In this document: in pieces, positions 10,631 through 20,237 of the stretch | How the letters are laid out: the number at the start of each line of letters is the position of its first letter | How positions within the stretch are numbered: the stretch's first letter is position 1 | Translations under genes and position numbers: made by a program | The notes under the pieces: generated by a model | Databases searched by the model: none | Told to the model about the DNA's origin: nothing | The model's input: only the letters and a program-made list of their open reading frames with translations | Source: Phycisphaerae bacterium | GTDB lineage: Bacteria; Planctomycetota; Phycisphaerae; UBA1845; Fen-1342 | NCBI GenBank assembly: GCA_022072445.1 | Contig: JAJVHV010000016.1 | Coordinates: 186,001 to 250,000, forward strand | Direction: 5' to 3' | Length of the DNA stretch: 64,000 nt

Positions 10631-11347
10631 TTACTTGCTGGGCTTCTTCTTCTTTTCGCGCGTGTCGGAGAGGACCTCGTCGATGATGCCGTAGCCGAGC
10701 GCTTCCTGCGCGTCCATCCAGCGGTCGCGCTCGGTGTCCTTTTCGATTTTCTCGATCGGCTGGCCGGTGTGCTTCGCGAGAATCTCGTTCAGCGTGCGCT
10801 TGGACTTGAGAATCTCCTGAGCCTGGATGCGCATGTCGGCGGCCTGTCCGCCGACGTAGCCCCACGGCTGGTGAATCATGACCTTGGCGTGCGGCAGGGC
10901 GAAACGTTTGGCCTTGGTGCCGGCGGCCAGGATGATGGCGCCGCCGCTGCTGGCGTTTCCGAGGCAGTAGGTGGCGACGTCGCAGTTGAGGAACTGCATG
11001 GTGTCGTAGATGGCGAGGGTGTCGTCGACGTCGCCGCCGGGGCAGTTCACGTACATGTGAATGTCCTGGTCGCGTTTGACGGACTGGAGGTAGAGCATGC
11101 TCTTGATGACGTGGGAGCAGACGGTGCTGCTGTTGATCATGATCCGGGGATCGAGCGGCAGGTCGAGGAAGATGATGCGGTTTTCCAGCAGCATTTCGTT
11201 GAGGCCCATCTGCCTCCACTGCTGCCATTGGCCGGACTGGGCCCAGGGGCCGTCGGCGGCGGGCCAGTGAGCCGTGCCGGCCGAGACGCTCCGGGCCAGG
11301 GCCGCCGCGGCCCGCTTTGCACTTCGATAGCTGCCTTGCACGCGCAT
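10631..11347 (-). CDS. clpP: ATP-dependent Clp protease proteolytic subunit, second paralogue
   Basis: A ClpP-family protein of up to 238 residues. The nucleophile region reads GNASSGGA instead of the usual GxAASMA; S134 still aligns with the catalytic serine, H159 is in MIHQPWG, and the aspartate is in ERDRWMDA. An unusual N-terminal extension of about 45 residues rich in A, W and Q precedes the core. ATG 11347 touches a GGAGG, so the GTG at 11341, six bases from it, may be the true start; a core start near [11 protein letters not shown] is also possible. The active-site change suggests a regulatory or specialised subunit. Confidence 0.9.
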   Translation of the reverse strand: MRVQGSYRSAKRAAAALARSVSAGTAHWPAADGPWAQSGQWQQWRQMGLNEMLLENRIIFLDLPLDPRIMINSSTVCSHVIKSMLYLQSVKRDQDIHMYVNCPGGDVDDTLAIYDTMQFLNCDVATYCLGNASSGGAIILAAGTKAKRFALPHAKVMIHQPWGYVGGQAADMRIQAQEILKSKRTLNEILAKHTGQPIEKIEKDTERDRWMDAQEALGYGIIDEVLSDTREKKKKPSK

Positions 11348-11366
11348 CCTCCGTGCCGGTATGGGT

Positions 11367-12863
11367 TTACGACTTCTTCTTCCTGCCGCCGCTCTTCTTG
11401 GGCGCTGGTTCTTCCACAGGCTTATCGACGATCTTGGCGGACTTCAAAAGCTGATCGAGGCACTTATCGCAGACAATCTGCTCGGCCAGGGCGGAGAGGG
11501 TGCCCTGAGTTCGCAGGTCGTCGCGGACGCGATCGAACCGACGATTGTAGCGCCGCGCAATCTGTGCGATGGCCGAGTTGATTTCCTCGTCGGTCACCGT
11601 GACTTCGAGCTTCTGGGCGACCTTGTCGAGGATGAACTGGAGCTTGAGCTGAATGGCGGCGTCCTTCTGGGCGACGGTCCGCAACTCGTCGATCTTGGCC
11701 TCGATGTCGGGGAAGGGGACGCCGCGGCGTTGCAGCTCGAGCACCTGCCGCAGAATGGCGCGGTCGGCCTGACGCGCGGAGAGCTTCTCCGGCAGCTCCA
11801 TGGGGACCTTCTGGAGCAGGTAGTCGAGAATCTGGTTCTTCAGGCCGGTTTCGAGGGTGCGATCGAGCTCGACTTCCATGTCGGCACGCACGTCCTTGCG
11901 CAGGTCGTCGAGCGACTCGTAGCCGGCCGACTCCAGGAATTGCGCTTCGCTGATCGGTTCGAGCCGCTTGACCTCGTGGATGACAAGCGAGAATTCGGCG
12001 GCCTTGCCGCGCAAATCCCGCCGCTCGTAGTCGTCGGCGATCGTGCAGGCGATCGAGCGCGTCTGGCCGGCTTTTGCGCCCTTGAGCACGTCGCCGAGGT
12101 TTTCGACCGTGATGCCGTCGAGCCGCTGCGGGCGGACGCCGAGCTGCACGTTGTCCTCGGTCTTGACGGTCTCGTCGCCGCATTTGAGCGTGACGTCGGC
12201 GACGACCAAGTCGTCGGGTGCGGCGCCGTCGTCGACGGGCTCGAATCGGCCGCGGATTTTGCGCTGATTGAGGATGTAGTTGTCGACGTCCTCGTCGGTG
12301 ATCTTGACGTCGGGGCGGGCGATCTCGATTCCGTCGAGTTCGGGGATTTCGAAGGTCGGGCGGATTTCGACTTCGCAGGTGTATTCGAAGTCGGCGGCGT
12401 CGGGGAGGGTGAGATGTTCGAGCGCTTCGTCGGGGCTGACGAACCGCTGGGCCGAGTCGGTGGTGACCTGGACGAGCGGATCGCCGAGCACGTCGAGCTT
12501 TTCATTCTCGATGGCGGCGAAGTAGGACTGTCCGAGGACCATCGTCTTGAGCGAGTCGCGGACTTCCCCGCCGAAGCGTTTTTCGATCAGCCGGCGCGGC
12601 GCGCGTCCGCGGCGGAAGCCGGGGACGACGGCGTCGTGGATGATTTCGTCGAAGTTATGTCCGAGGAAGTCGCTGATGATGCGGGCCGGGACGGTGACGT
12701 GGAGTTCCTTGCGGAGGACGCCGACGTCGCGTGCGCTGACGCGGACCGACTTCTTGAGCTCTTCGAGAAGGCGGTCGGCAGTCTGCTCGGCCTTGGCGCG
12801 AAGTTCGGGATCTTGCAGTGCGTCGGCGACGCCGGGGATGTCCATGCGATGCAACTCCGCCAT
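11367..12863 (-). CDS. tig: Trigger factor, ribosome-associated chaperone and PPIase
   Basis: The ribosome-binding signature is present as GFRRGRAPRRLIEKRFG near residue 80. An FKBP-like domain in the middle (DLVVADVTLKCGDE to FSLVIHEVKR) and a long helical C-terminal domain follow, ending in a lysine-rich tail. Trigger factor meets nascent chains at the exit tunnel. At 498 residues it is longer than the usual 430-450. A GTG start at 12875 and an ATG at 12845, the latter with GGCGGAG ahead of it, are alternatives. It heads the leftward tig-clpP-clpP set with 19 bases to the next gene. Confidence 0.92.
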   Translation of the reverse strand: MAELHRMDIPGVADALQDPELRAKAEQTADRLLEELKKSVRVSARDVGVLRKELHVTVPARIISDFLGHNFDEIIHDAVVPGFRRGRAPRRLIEKRFGGEVRDSLKTMVLGQSYFAAIENEKLDVLGDPLVQVTTDSAQRFVSPDEALEHLTLPDAADFEYTCEVEIRPTFEIPELDGIEIARPDVKITDEDVDNYILNQRKIRGRFEPVDDGAAPDDLVVADVTLKCGDETVKTEDNVQLGVRPQRLDGITVENLGDVLKGAKAGQTRSIACTIADDYERRDLRGKAAEFSLVIHEVKRLEPISEAQFLESAGYESLDDLRKDVRADMEVELDRTLETGLKNQILDYLLQKVPMELPEKLSARQADRAILRQVLELQRRGVPFPDIEAKIDELRTVAQKDAAIQLKLQFILDKVAQKLEVTVTDEEINSAIAQIARRYNRRFDRVRDDLRTQGTLSALAEQIVCDKCLDQLLKSAKIVDKPVEEPAPKKSGGRKKKS

Positions 12864-12892
12864 AGGTTGAACCACGGCCCGCGTTGGCCGCC

Positions 12893-12911
12893 CCCCCCAG
12901 AAGTTGGGGGG
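12893..12911. other. GC hairpin upstream of tig
   Basis: A seven-base perfect stem, CCCCCCA and TGGGGGG, closes a five-base loop. It lies in the leader between the tig start and the next upstream gene. No T run follows on either strand, so it is not an obvious intrinsic terminator; it could be an attenuator or simple slippage sequence. Confidence 0.4.
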
Positions 12912-13070
12912 CTGGCGCGCGGCGCCGTCCGGCGGGACTCGCCGGAAGTTGGTTTTTTAACCGGGCGGCGGGGGTTCTGCCAATGTGTCGAGGACGGGGA
13001 GTGCAGCCGAGGGGCGGGAGCGCAGCCGAGGGCGGCTGCTCTCCGTTCTCCGCGCGAAGGTAGGAGCAGG

Positions 13071-13607
13071 TCAGTGGGGCGCGGGCGGTTCGGGGGGAGG
13101 GGCGACCCGCTGAGGCGGTTCGTCGGACGGTTTGGCTGGTGCCGCGGGGGGTGGATCGGGCGGCGGCGCGAGGGGGAGCGGCCGGGCCATGACGGCGTCG
13201 CCGCGGGCGGTGCATTTGCCCGTGCCGACGCGCTGGCTTTCGAGGTTGACCAGGGCGTTGGCGCCGAGCGTGGCGGCGATGGCCTTGAGGGCCTCGACGG
13301 CGTCGGTGGGCGTCGCGTGGCCGTCGGTGAAGACGGCCTCGATCTGGCGGACGATCTCGAAGCCGGCGATGGCGGGCGAAGAGCTGGTGGCGATGATGCG
13401 GGACGCGAGTCGGGCGACATCGGCGCGCTGGCCGGCGTTGCGCTGGCGCTGCGAGAGAATCGCCGAGCGGCGCTGGGTGGCGATGGCGCGGTCGAGCCGG
13501 CGGCGATGCCAGGCGGCGGCGATGGAGAGCAGGACGATCGCGGCGGCGGCGATGATGATGAGTGTGACCGGATCGAACGGCGGGGCGGTGGGTGCGGTGG
13601 TAGGCAT
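13071..13607 (-). CDS. Small membrane-anchored protein with YbjQ-like domain
   Basis: Starting at the ATG at 13607, one transmembrane helix (VTLIIIAAAAIVLLSIAAAW) is followed by a basic linker. A compact domain comes next (GFEIVRQIEAVFTDG, then ALKAIAATLGANALVNLESQRVGTGKCTARGDAV), resembling the YbjQ/DUF74 heavy-metal-binding-like fold in its LGANALVN strand. The tail is proline-rich. Function is unknown. An upstream extension to 13700 would put a charged stretch ahead of the helix and is less likely. It lies between the ABC exporter and tig and reads the same way. Confidence 0.6.
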   Translation of the reverse strand: MPTTAPTAPPFDPVTLIIIAAAAIVLLSIAAAWHRRRLDRAIATQRRSAILSQRQRNAGQRADVARLASRIIATSSSPAIAGFEIVRQIEAVFTDGHATPTDAVEALKAIAATLGANALVNLESQRVGTGKCTARGDAVMARPLPLAPPPDPPPAAPAKPSDEPPQRVAPPPEPPAPH

Positions 13608-13709
13608 GGCGAAGAGAGTATAGCGGTGACGCGGCGTCGGATGGCGTGTGCTCCGGAGCTGATCGCTCTGGGCTCGGATGGTGCGCTGCTGGGCGGGCAA
13701 GTGCTCCGT

Positions 13710-14960
13710 TCAGCTTTGTCGAATCCACTTCAGCAGCTCAAGCAGCGACGGCGGCTTGCCGTACATCAGCACGCCGATGCGGAAGACGCGCGCCGCGGCC
13801 CAGACGGCGGCGAAGACCGAGAGCCAGAGCAGCACCAGGGTCGCGACGATCTGCCAGAGCGGCAGGTTCGGGTCGGCGCAGATTCGCAGGATCATGATGA
13901 ACGGCGTGATCGGCGGGATGAAGCTGAGGACGAGGCTGAGCGTCGAATTGGGGTTCTGCGTGATGTGAATCCACATGACCATCGGAACGATGGTCATGAT
14001 GTTGATGGGAAACCCCAGACTCTGTGCGTCCTTCAGCGTGTTGCAGGCGGCGCCGATCGCCGCCAGCATCGCGGCGACGAGCAGAAAGCCGGGGAAGAAG
14101 TACATGCCGGCGTAGGACAGCCGGAAGATGGTGACCAGGTGCGCGGCGCCGCCCCGCTGGGCGCCCCAGTATCCGACGACGGCCCAGACGGCGAGGGTGA
14201 CGAGGCCGACGGACGCCATGCCGATGATTTTTCCGGCCATGAGCTGAAGGGGGCTGACGGCGGAGAGCAGCATCTCGACGATGCGCGAGCTCTTCTCTTC
14301 GATCAGGCCGGTGAGCAGACCCTGGCTGATGCCGAAGGCGCCCATGAACATCAGGAACATGAACGCAAAGGGTGTCATGGTGCGGGCGAATTCGTCGCCG
14401 GTGGTTTCGTTGCCCGACTGCACGTCGATGGTTCGGACGGGGACGCGGCGCTGGAGCATCTCGACCTGGGTCTGATCGATGGGCGGGTCGCTGCCCTCGA
14501 AGCGGACGGCGACGATGGCCTGGTTGAGCATGTCCTGGAGCTGGCGGCCGACGTCGAGGCTGCTGTCGCGGCGGCCGACGGTGCAGGGGGCGGCGCCGTC
14601 GACGGCGTCGGTGGGGATAAGGATGAAGGCGAAGTACTCGCCGGCGGAGACCTGCTGGGCGAGCTTCTTCTCGTCGGCTTCGGCCGGTGCGATGGGCTTG
14701 ATCGCATAGGGGCGATTGGGCGACGCGCTGTTGAACGACTCGACGCGATGAGCGAGCGGTGCGAGGACGCTGCCGGCGGCGTCGACCACGGCGAGTGTGC
14801 GCGTGGGGAGTTGCTCGTTTTCGCCGAGGCGGGCGATCCGCTGCGTGCCGTAGACCAGTGCCATGATGAGCATGGGCATGAGCACGACGCTGAAGAAGAA
14901 CGTGCGGGTTTTGACGGTTTCCCAGAATTCGCGGAAGCCGACGACGAAGACCTTGTTCAT
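13710..14960 (-). CDS. ABC-2 type exporter permease (NatB-like)
   Basis: A 416-residue permease: an N-terminal TM segment (FFFSVVLMPMLIMALVYG), a large extracytoplasmic domain of about 170 residues, then five or six TM helices with FMFLMFMGAFGISQGLLTGLIEEKSSRIVEMLLSAVSP split across the central region. The EEKSSRIVEMLLS element is typical of NatB/YhaP-type permeases that export sodium, antibiotics or other substrates. Its ATG overlaps the stop of the ATPase gene by four bases (ATGA at 14957-14960), so the two are coupled. Confidence 0.88.
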   Translation of the reverse strand: MNKVFVVGFREFWETVKTRTFFFSVVLMPMLIMALVYGTQRIARLGENEQLPTRTLAVVDAAGSVLAPLAHRVESFNSASPNRPYAIKPIAPAEADEKKLAQQVSAGEYFAFILIPTDAVDGAAPCTVGRRDSSLDVGRQLQDMLNQAIVAVRFEGSDPPIDQTQVEMLQRRVPVRTIDVQSGNETTGDEFARTMTPFAFMFLMFMGAFGISQGLLTGLIEEKSSRIVEMLLSAVSPLQLMAGKIIGMASVGLVTLAVWAVVGYWGAQRGGAAHLVTIFRLSYAGMYFFPGFLLVAAMLAAIGAACNTLKDAQSLGFPINIMTIVPMVMWIHITQNPNSTLSLVLSFIPPITPFIMILRICADPNLPLWQIVATLVLLWLSVFAAVWAAARVFRIGVLMYGKPPSLLELLKWIRQS

Positions 14961-15931
14961 TCGACGTTCGCTCCACGAGGCAGGGCCGGCGCGGGCTTGG
15001 CGAGGCTGGCGGGAACCGAGAGGCCGCGCGCCTGGGAGTCTTCCTGCACCAGCCGCACGAAGATGTCATGCAGGTCGGGTCGCTGCACCTCGAAACGCGT
15101 GACGCGGGCCGTCTCCATCGCCCGCTGAAGGACGGTGTGCGGCTCGAGGCCGTCGGTCAGCCGCAGGCGCGCCCGGCCGCCGGCAATCTCGGCGTCGGCG
15201 GCGCCGGGCAGCGCCGCCAGCGGGCGGAAATCGCCTTCGCCCTCGACCAGCACAATGCGCGTCGAGAAGCGCTCGCGAATCTCGCTCACGCCGCCGTCGA
15301 GCAGCTTGCGGCCGCGATTGATCAGCACGACGCGGTCGCAGAGGCGTTCGGCGTGCTCCATCTGGTGCGTCGAGAAAATCAGGGTCGTGCCGCGCTGCCG
15401 CAGCTCCTGAAACAGCCGCTTGAGCAACTCGGTGTTGATCGGATCGAGACCGCTGAACGGCTCGTCGAGGATGACGAATTCGGGCCGGTGAATCAGCGCC
15501 GCGACGAATTGCAGCTTCTGCGACATGCCCTTGGAGAGCGCCTCGACCGGCTTGCGCTTCCACTCGCTGAGGCCGACGCTGGCGAGAGATTCATCGGCGC
15601 GGCGGCTGAGCTCGGAGCCGGACAGACCCTTGAGGTGGCCGAAGTACTGGAGCGTGGCGCCGACACTCATCTTGCGGTAGAGGCCGCGCTCTTCGGGCAG
15701 GTAGCCGATGCGGTCCTTGACCTCCGCCGCGTCGGGGTGACCCAGGACCGAGATGGCGCCCGAGTCCGGATGCAGAATGCTCATGACCATGCGGATCGTG
15801 GTGGTCTTGCCGGCGCCGTTGGGTCCGAGAAAACCAATCACCTCGCCGCTCGCGACGGTCAGATCGAGGCCGTCAACGGCGACGAAGGTTCCGAACCGTT
15901 TGACGATCCGCGTCAGTTCCAGTGCGCTCAT
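14957..15931 (-). CDS. ABC exporter ATP-binding protein (NatA-like)
   Basis: A 324-residue ATPase partner of the downstream permease. Walker A is FLGPNGAGKTTTIRM, the signature motif reads LSKGMSQKLQ, Walker B is FVILDEPFSG, and the H-loop is in STHQMEHAE. The C-terminal 90 residues match the extension found in CcmA/NatA-type ATPases that serve ABC-2 permeases. The gene starts the leftward pair; the 230-base stretch up to the divergent HDOD gene at 16162 should hold promoters for both. Confidence 0.9.
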   Translation of the reverse strand: MSALELTRIVKRFGTFVAVDGLDLTVASGEVIGFLGPNGAGKTTTIRMVMSILHPDSGAISVLGHPDAAEVKDRIGYLPEERGLYRKMSVGATLQYFGHLKGLSGSELSRRADESLASVGLSEWKRKPVEALSKGMSQKLQFVAALIHRPEFVILDEPFSGLDPINTELLKRLFQELRQRGTTLIFSTHQMEHAERLCDRVVLINRGRKLLDGGVSEIRERFSTRIVLVEGEGDFRPLAALPGAADAEIAGGRARLRLTDGLEPHTVLQRAMETARVTRFEVQRPDLHDIFVRLVQEDSQARGLSVPASLAKPAPALPRGANVE

Positions 15932-16161
15932 GTCCGTTCCGTTTCGGCGACCGGCGTCTCCGCTTCGCTGGCCGCCGCCGGCCGGCCAGGCACCAGACTA
16001 ACCGCCGGCGTGCGATCCGAGAATTCCAAATCTGCGCGTGGATTCGACTCGGCTTGGAGGCGGGCCGACCGCTTTTGCGCTCGGGCGGGCAGTCGGGGCT
16101 GAGACCGGCCGATAGGGATACGGACTTTCCGTAGCTTTCGGGCCGAGTTTGGGAGCCGGCT

Positions 16162-17211
16162 GTGGGATTCTTCGACTGGATATTTCACTTCATCGCTGGC
16201 GGTTCGCGAAGTAGTCAGTCTGTAACGCCTGTGGGAAAGGTCAGCGCTGCGACTGACTCGGTCGCGACGGCAACTGCGTCGGCGTCGGCCGAAGGCGATG
16301 ATACGCCTTGGTGGTCGCCGCCGGGCGCCGACCTGCTCACTCTCGTCGCTCCGGAGCGTCCGGGGCTGAGCCCGGAAGAGATGGGGCTCGACCGCCTGTT
16401 AGAGGCGCACGGCACGAGCGACGACCTGGAGCTGCCGACGATTCCGCACGTGGCCGAGCGGGTGCTGTCGAGCCTGCGGAACGAGAATTACCGGACGGAC
16501 GAAATCGCGGAGCAGATTTCGCGCGATCAGGTGATTGCGGCGACGGTGTTGCGGACGGCGAATTCGGTGCTGTACGCGGGCTCGGAGAAGGTCTCCTCGA
16601 TCAAGGTCGCCGTCAGCCGGCTGGGGGCGAACGTGATCCGGCGGCTGATGCTGCAGCAGTCGCTGCACGCGGCGACGTTTAACCGCAAGACAGCGGACCG
16701 CGAGCTGACTGAGACGGTGTGGCGGCGGTCAGTGGCCAGTGCGCACGTGATGAGCGGGCTGGCGAAGCTGGTGTGCCTGGATGAGAACGACGCGTTCGTC
16801 ACCGGGTTGCTGCATGATATCGGGAACGTCATTGTGTTACGCGAGGCGCAGGAGCAGCAGGCGATGCTGCGCTATCGCGTCGATCTGGACGCGTTTGAGT
16901 ACCTGTGTCACCGCCACAATGAGCGGCTCGGGGCGCGTATTGCGGCGGGTTGGGGCCTTCCGGAGCGGCTTTCGCGGCTGATTTCGGATCATCACGCGCC
17001 GCCGGCGGCGGACGACCCGCAGCGTGTGGAGCGCTGGGCGCTGCAACTGACGGACATGATCTGCGCGCTGCTGGGGTTCAGCCCGACGTGGCCGTACCGG
17101 CTGCTGGAATCGGAGCCGGTGCATGAGCTGGGGCTGGCGAGCCGGGGCGACTTCGTGGCGCTGCTCGCGAAGCTGCCGCAGCAGCTCGACGAGGAAGTGC
17201 TCAAGGCGTAG
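16162..17211 (+). CDS. HDOD domain protein with HD-type motif
   Basis: A 349-residue protein starting at GTG with GGGAG 7 bases ahead. An N-terminal linker of about 85 residues is followed by an HDOD domain (LPTIPHVAERVLSSLRNENYR, split by helices, to AVSRLGANVIRRLMLQQSL). The domain keeps the histidine-aspartate pair in TGLLHDIGNVI, which many HDOD proteins lose. The family acts in signalling, often tied to c-di-GMP or stress pathways, but without a fixed enzymatic role. It is monocistronic and converges with the metal importer operon. Confidence 0.82.
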   Translation: MGFFDWIFHFIAGGSRSSQSVTPVGKVSAATDSVATATASASAEGDDTPWWSPPGADLLTLVAPERPGLSPEEMGLDRLLEAHGTSDDLELPTIPHVAERVLSSLRNENYRTDEIAEQISRDQVIAATVLRTANSVLYAGSEKVSSIKVAVSRLGANVIRRLMLQQSLHAATFNRKTADRELTETVWRRSVASAHVMSGLAKLVCLDENDAFVTGLLHDIGNVIVLREAQEQQAMLRYRVDLDAFEYLCHRHNERLGARIAAGWGLPERLSRLISDHHAPPAADDPQRVERWALQLTDMICALLGFSPTWPYRLLESEPVHELGLASRGDFVALLAKLPQQLDEEVLKA

Positions 17212-17229
17212 CGGGGCGATCGGCGGCGA

Positions 17230-18726
17230 TCAGCGGCGGTTGTCGGGTGGGACGTCGCGCCGCGGAGTGGGGCGTGGCGATGCGTCTGGGTCGGGCGCGG
17301 TGGGCGCCGCGGTGCGGGAGGCAGCGGGCGGGATCACGCTGCCGTGCGGATCGCGCGGGGGGTTCTCGACGCTTTCGGCCAGTTCGTCCAGCAGCGCCGG
17401 CGTCGTGACGTGCTCGAGCTGTTCGGCCGGGCCATGGAGGTGGTCGCTGGGGACAGCGATGTGGCGGTCGAGGTAGGTTTCCCAGAGGCGATGGGAGCGG
17501 ACGATCTGCGCGGCCCGATCGCGGCCGAGGGCGGTGAGGTGGTAGTGCGTGCCGCGACGCTCGACCCAGCGATTCGATCTCAGCGACGCCAGTGCCAGCC
17601 AGCCGCTCCAGCGCGGCGCGCGGATGGCGCGGCGGATGGCGGAGGGCGCCGCCGGCCGGTGGGAGCTGGGCAGGCCGCGTTCATCGATGCGGTAGAGCAG
17701 CGCGATGATGTCCTCGCGCACGATGTTGACGTGCAGGCCGGCACGGCGCAGGGCGCGGCTGAGGACGCCATGCCGCGGGGCGAGGAGCATGACGACAAAG
17801 AACAGGGCGCCGGACACAACGCCCATCATGCCGGCAGTGCTCGTGCTGACCCCCGGGTAGCCGAGCATGCCCGGTACGACGATGGCTGCGAGATGGCCGC
17901 CGACGGCGCAGGCGACGGCGAGCGCGGCGCTGACCACGATCATCGTGCCGAGGCGGTCGGTGAGCAGGTGCGCGGTGGCGGGCGGGACGATCAGCATGGC
18001 GATGACGAGGATGCTGCCGACGCTTTCGAACGACATGACGGTCGTGATGGCGACCAGGACCATGAGCGCGTAGTGCATCGCTCCGGCGTTGATTCCGAGG
18101 GTCGTGGCGAGCTGCGGGTCGAAGCTGCTGATTTTCAATTCCTTGTAGAACAGCGTCACGAAGGCCGCGTTGAGCGCCAGCACGGCGCTGAGGGACAGGG
18201 CGGCGCGCGGCGTTTCGATTCCCGCGATGCGGACAACGTCGAGGGGGGCGCGGGCGATTTCGCCGTTAAGCACGCAGTCGGGATCGAGGTCGACGCCGTC
18301 GGCGGCGCGGCGCAGCAGGATCAGTCCCAGGGCGAAGAGGATGGTGAAGACGACGCCCATGCTGGCCCCTTCGTCGACGTTGGTGGCGCGGTGAATCCAC
18401 TCGGTGAAGAGCGCGGTGAGAACGCCGACGAGTGCGGCGCCGAGCATCATGATCGGGCCGGATCGTGGGTCGATGTCAACCAGGCTGCTGAGCCAAGGCG
18501 GCAGGGCGTGAATCGACCGCGCGCAGCCCTGCAACCAGACCGTGATCAGGAAAGCGCCCGCCAGGCCCGGCAGGACGGCGTGGCTGATGGCGTCGCCCAT
18601 CATGCTCATGCGGCGCAGGACGAGAAAGACGCCGAGCAGCGCGCAGGAGACGGCGCACAGCGCGCCGACCAGCACGATCTGCGTGTCCATCGGCAGCCAC
18701 AGGAACTCGGCCAGCGTCGTGCTCAT
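17230..18726 (-). CDS. Metal ABC transporter permease fused to a DtxR-like domain, second permease
   Basis: Residues 1-300 form a ZnuB/MntB/TroD-type permease with about nine TM helices and the family motif GDAISHAVLPGLAGAF. Residues about 330-480 form a DtxR/MntR-like unit: a winged helix ending LTALGRDRAAQIVRSHRLWETYL and the dimerisation part AEQLEHVTTPALLDEL with DPHGSVIP. The residues E, E and H of EQLEH match the metal-binding set in MntR. The start at 18726 overlaps the upstream permease stop in an ATGA. Uptake of Mn, Zn or Fe is the likely role, with metal sensing built into the permease. Confidence 0.85.
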   Translation of the reverse strand: MSTTLAEFLWLPMDTQIVLVGALCAVSCALLGVFLVLRRMSMMGDAISHAVLPGLAGAFLITVWLQGCARSIHALPPWLSSLVDIDPRSGPIMMLGAALVGVLTALFTEWIHRATNVDEGASMGVVFTILFALGLILLRRAADGVDLDPDCVLNGEIARAPLDVVRIAGIETPRAALSLSAVLALNAAFVTLFYKELKISSFDPQLATTLGINAGAMHYALMVLVAITTVMSFESVGSILVIAMLIVPPATAHLLTDRLGTMIVVSAALAVACAVGGHLAAIVVPGMLGYPGVSTSTAGMMGVVSGALFFVVMLLAPRHGVLSRALRRAGLHVNIVREDIIALLYRIDERGLPSSHRPAAPSAIRRAIRAPRWSGWLALASLRSNRWVERRGTHYHLTALGRDRAAQIVRSHRLWETYLDRHIAVPSDHLHGPAEQLEHVTTPALLDELAESVENPPRDPHGSVIPPAASRTAAPTAPDPDASPRPTPRRDVPPDNRR

Positions 18727-20237
18727 GCGGCACCGTGTGCGGCGGGAGCGGGCGACAGGCCGTGCGGGCTGGGCGGCTGGACCAGCAGCGGCGCGTCGCG
18801 GGCCAGCAGCGCTTCCAGCTCGGCGATCATCGCGGGGTCGAGCACGTGCTCGACGGCGTCGGCGTCGCGATCGACGTGACTCGGGGCCACGTCGGCGTGT
18901 GTGATCAGATAGAGCTCCCACAGCCGGTGATTGCGCGTGACGCGCCACGCGGCGGCGGCGCCCTCGGGTGTCAGGAGCCAGGCATCGCGTGTCGCGGCCG
19001 GCTGCACGACGCCGTCGCGTGCTGCGCGGCGGATCAGCCGGCGCAGTTCGCCGGCGGACCACGATCGCACGGCGAGCAGCGCTTCGAGCGCGATCGCGCG
19101 TGGCGCGGCGGCGTGGTGCGGCTCGGCGAGCTCGAAGAAGGCGCGCAGCAGGTGCTGTCGGCCGACACGCCGGCTGAGCCGGCGGTGCGCGGACCAGCGC
19201 GCCATCATCCCGCCCGCGGGTCCGAACAGCATGCTGGCGGTGAAGAACAGCCCGGCGACAATGACGATGATCGCGCCGGCGGGCATGCGCGGCGTCAGGG
19301 CGCTGACCGCGGCGCCGGCGCAGCCGCTGACCGCTCCGATGCCGGCGGCGGCGAGCAGCATGCTGGGCAGGTGGTGGGTCCAGAAGCGCGCCGCGGCCGC
19401 GGGTATCACGAGCAGCGCGACCATCAGGATCAGACCAACGGCTTGAAGACCGATGACGGTGACGATGACGATCGTCGCCATGAGCACCATGTCGAGCGCG
19501 ACGACCGGCCAGCCCTGCGCGGCCGCGAACGACGTGTCGAAGCACAGCAGCGTGAATTCCTTCAAGAGCAGAACGCACGTCAGGGCGACCAGTCCGGCGG
19601 CCACCGCGATGAGCAGGGCGTCCGAGAACATCATCGAGGCGGTCTTGCCGTAGATGAAGGAGCTCAGTCCAGCCGCGTGACCGGACGAGAGATTCTGAAT
19701 CACGCCGAGGATGGAGACGCCGGCCGCGAAGAAGACGCTCAGGACGATGCCGAGCGCGGCATCCTCCTTGACGCGCGTGAGGTGGACGATCGCCAGGATG
19801 GTGACGACTCCGAGGACGCCCGTGACCGTGCCGCCCAGCAGGAGGAGTGGCAGGCTCTTGCCGCTGCCGCCCAGGGCGGTCGCGACGAGAAAGGCCAGTC
19901 CGATGCCTGGGAGCGTCGCGTGGCTGAGTGCGTCGCCGATCAGGGCGCGCTTGCGCAGCAGAAGAAACGATCCGATCATGCCGGACGTGGCACCGAGCAG
20001 GCTGACGCCGATGATGACGACGCGGGTGTTGTAGTCCGAGAGCGTGATGACGCGCGCGATCTGCCGCAGCGTCGGCAGCCGCAGCGAGTTGTCGGTGATG
20101 GAACGCAGCGCCGGCCCGGACGGTGATCCGCCGTCCGACCACGCCGGGGGCGCGCACGCGAGGCCGAGCAGCGCGAGGGGCAACCAGAAGGGTGCCGCGG
20201 CGCGCGAGTGATGGCGGACGGAGTGCGGCGCGCTCAT
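18723..20237 (-). CDS. Metal ABC transporter permease fused to a DtxR-like domain, first permease
   Basis: A paralogue of the next gene. It starts with a signal-like segment ([18 protein letters not shown]) and a periplasmic stretch, then a TroC/ZnuB-like permease with [17 protein letters not shown] and about eight TM helices. A DtxR-like tail follows with [23 protein letters not shown] and [21 protein letters not shown]. The second metal-site acid is D rather than E and the DPHG box is missing, so its sensor part may be altered. Its ATG overlaps the ATPase stop. Two different permeases imply a heterodimeric channel. Confidence 0.85.
   Translation of the reverse strand: MSAPHSVRHHSRAAAPFWLPLALLGLACAPPAWSDGGSPSGPALRSITDNSLRLPTLRQIARVITLSDYNTRVVIIGVSLLGATSGMIGSFLLLRKRALIGDALSHATLPGIGLAFLVATALGGSGKSLPLLLLGGTVTGVLGVVTILAIVHLTRVKEDAALGIVLSVFFAAGVSILGVIQNLSSGHAAGLSSFIYGKTASMMFSDALLIAVAAGLVALTCVLLLKEFTLLCFDTSFAAAQGWPVVALDMVLMATIVIVTVIGLQAVGLILMVALLVIPAAAARFWTHHLPSMLLAAAGIGAVSGCAGAAVSALTPRMPAGAIIVIVAGLFFTASMLFGPAGGMMARWSAHRRLSRRVGRQHLLRAFFELAEPHHAAAPRAIALEALLAVRSWSAGELRRLIRRAARDGVVQPAATRDAWLLTPEGAAAAWRVTRNHRLWELYLITHADVAPSHVDRDADAVEHVLDPAMIAELEALLARDAPLLVQPPSPHGLSPAPAAHGAA

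Noticed and set aside
11361-15128. Very long open frame on the plus strand (1255 codons) opposite tig and the ABC genes
   Set aside because: It runs antisense through three well-identified genes; high GC content and codon bias open the opposite frame. Its composition (V, G, D, E, R rich) is typical of a shadow.
18727-20157. Long upstream extension of the second permease frame
   Set aside because: This part is arginine-rich shadow of the first permease. The true start is the ATG at 18726, which overlaps the upstream stop.
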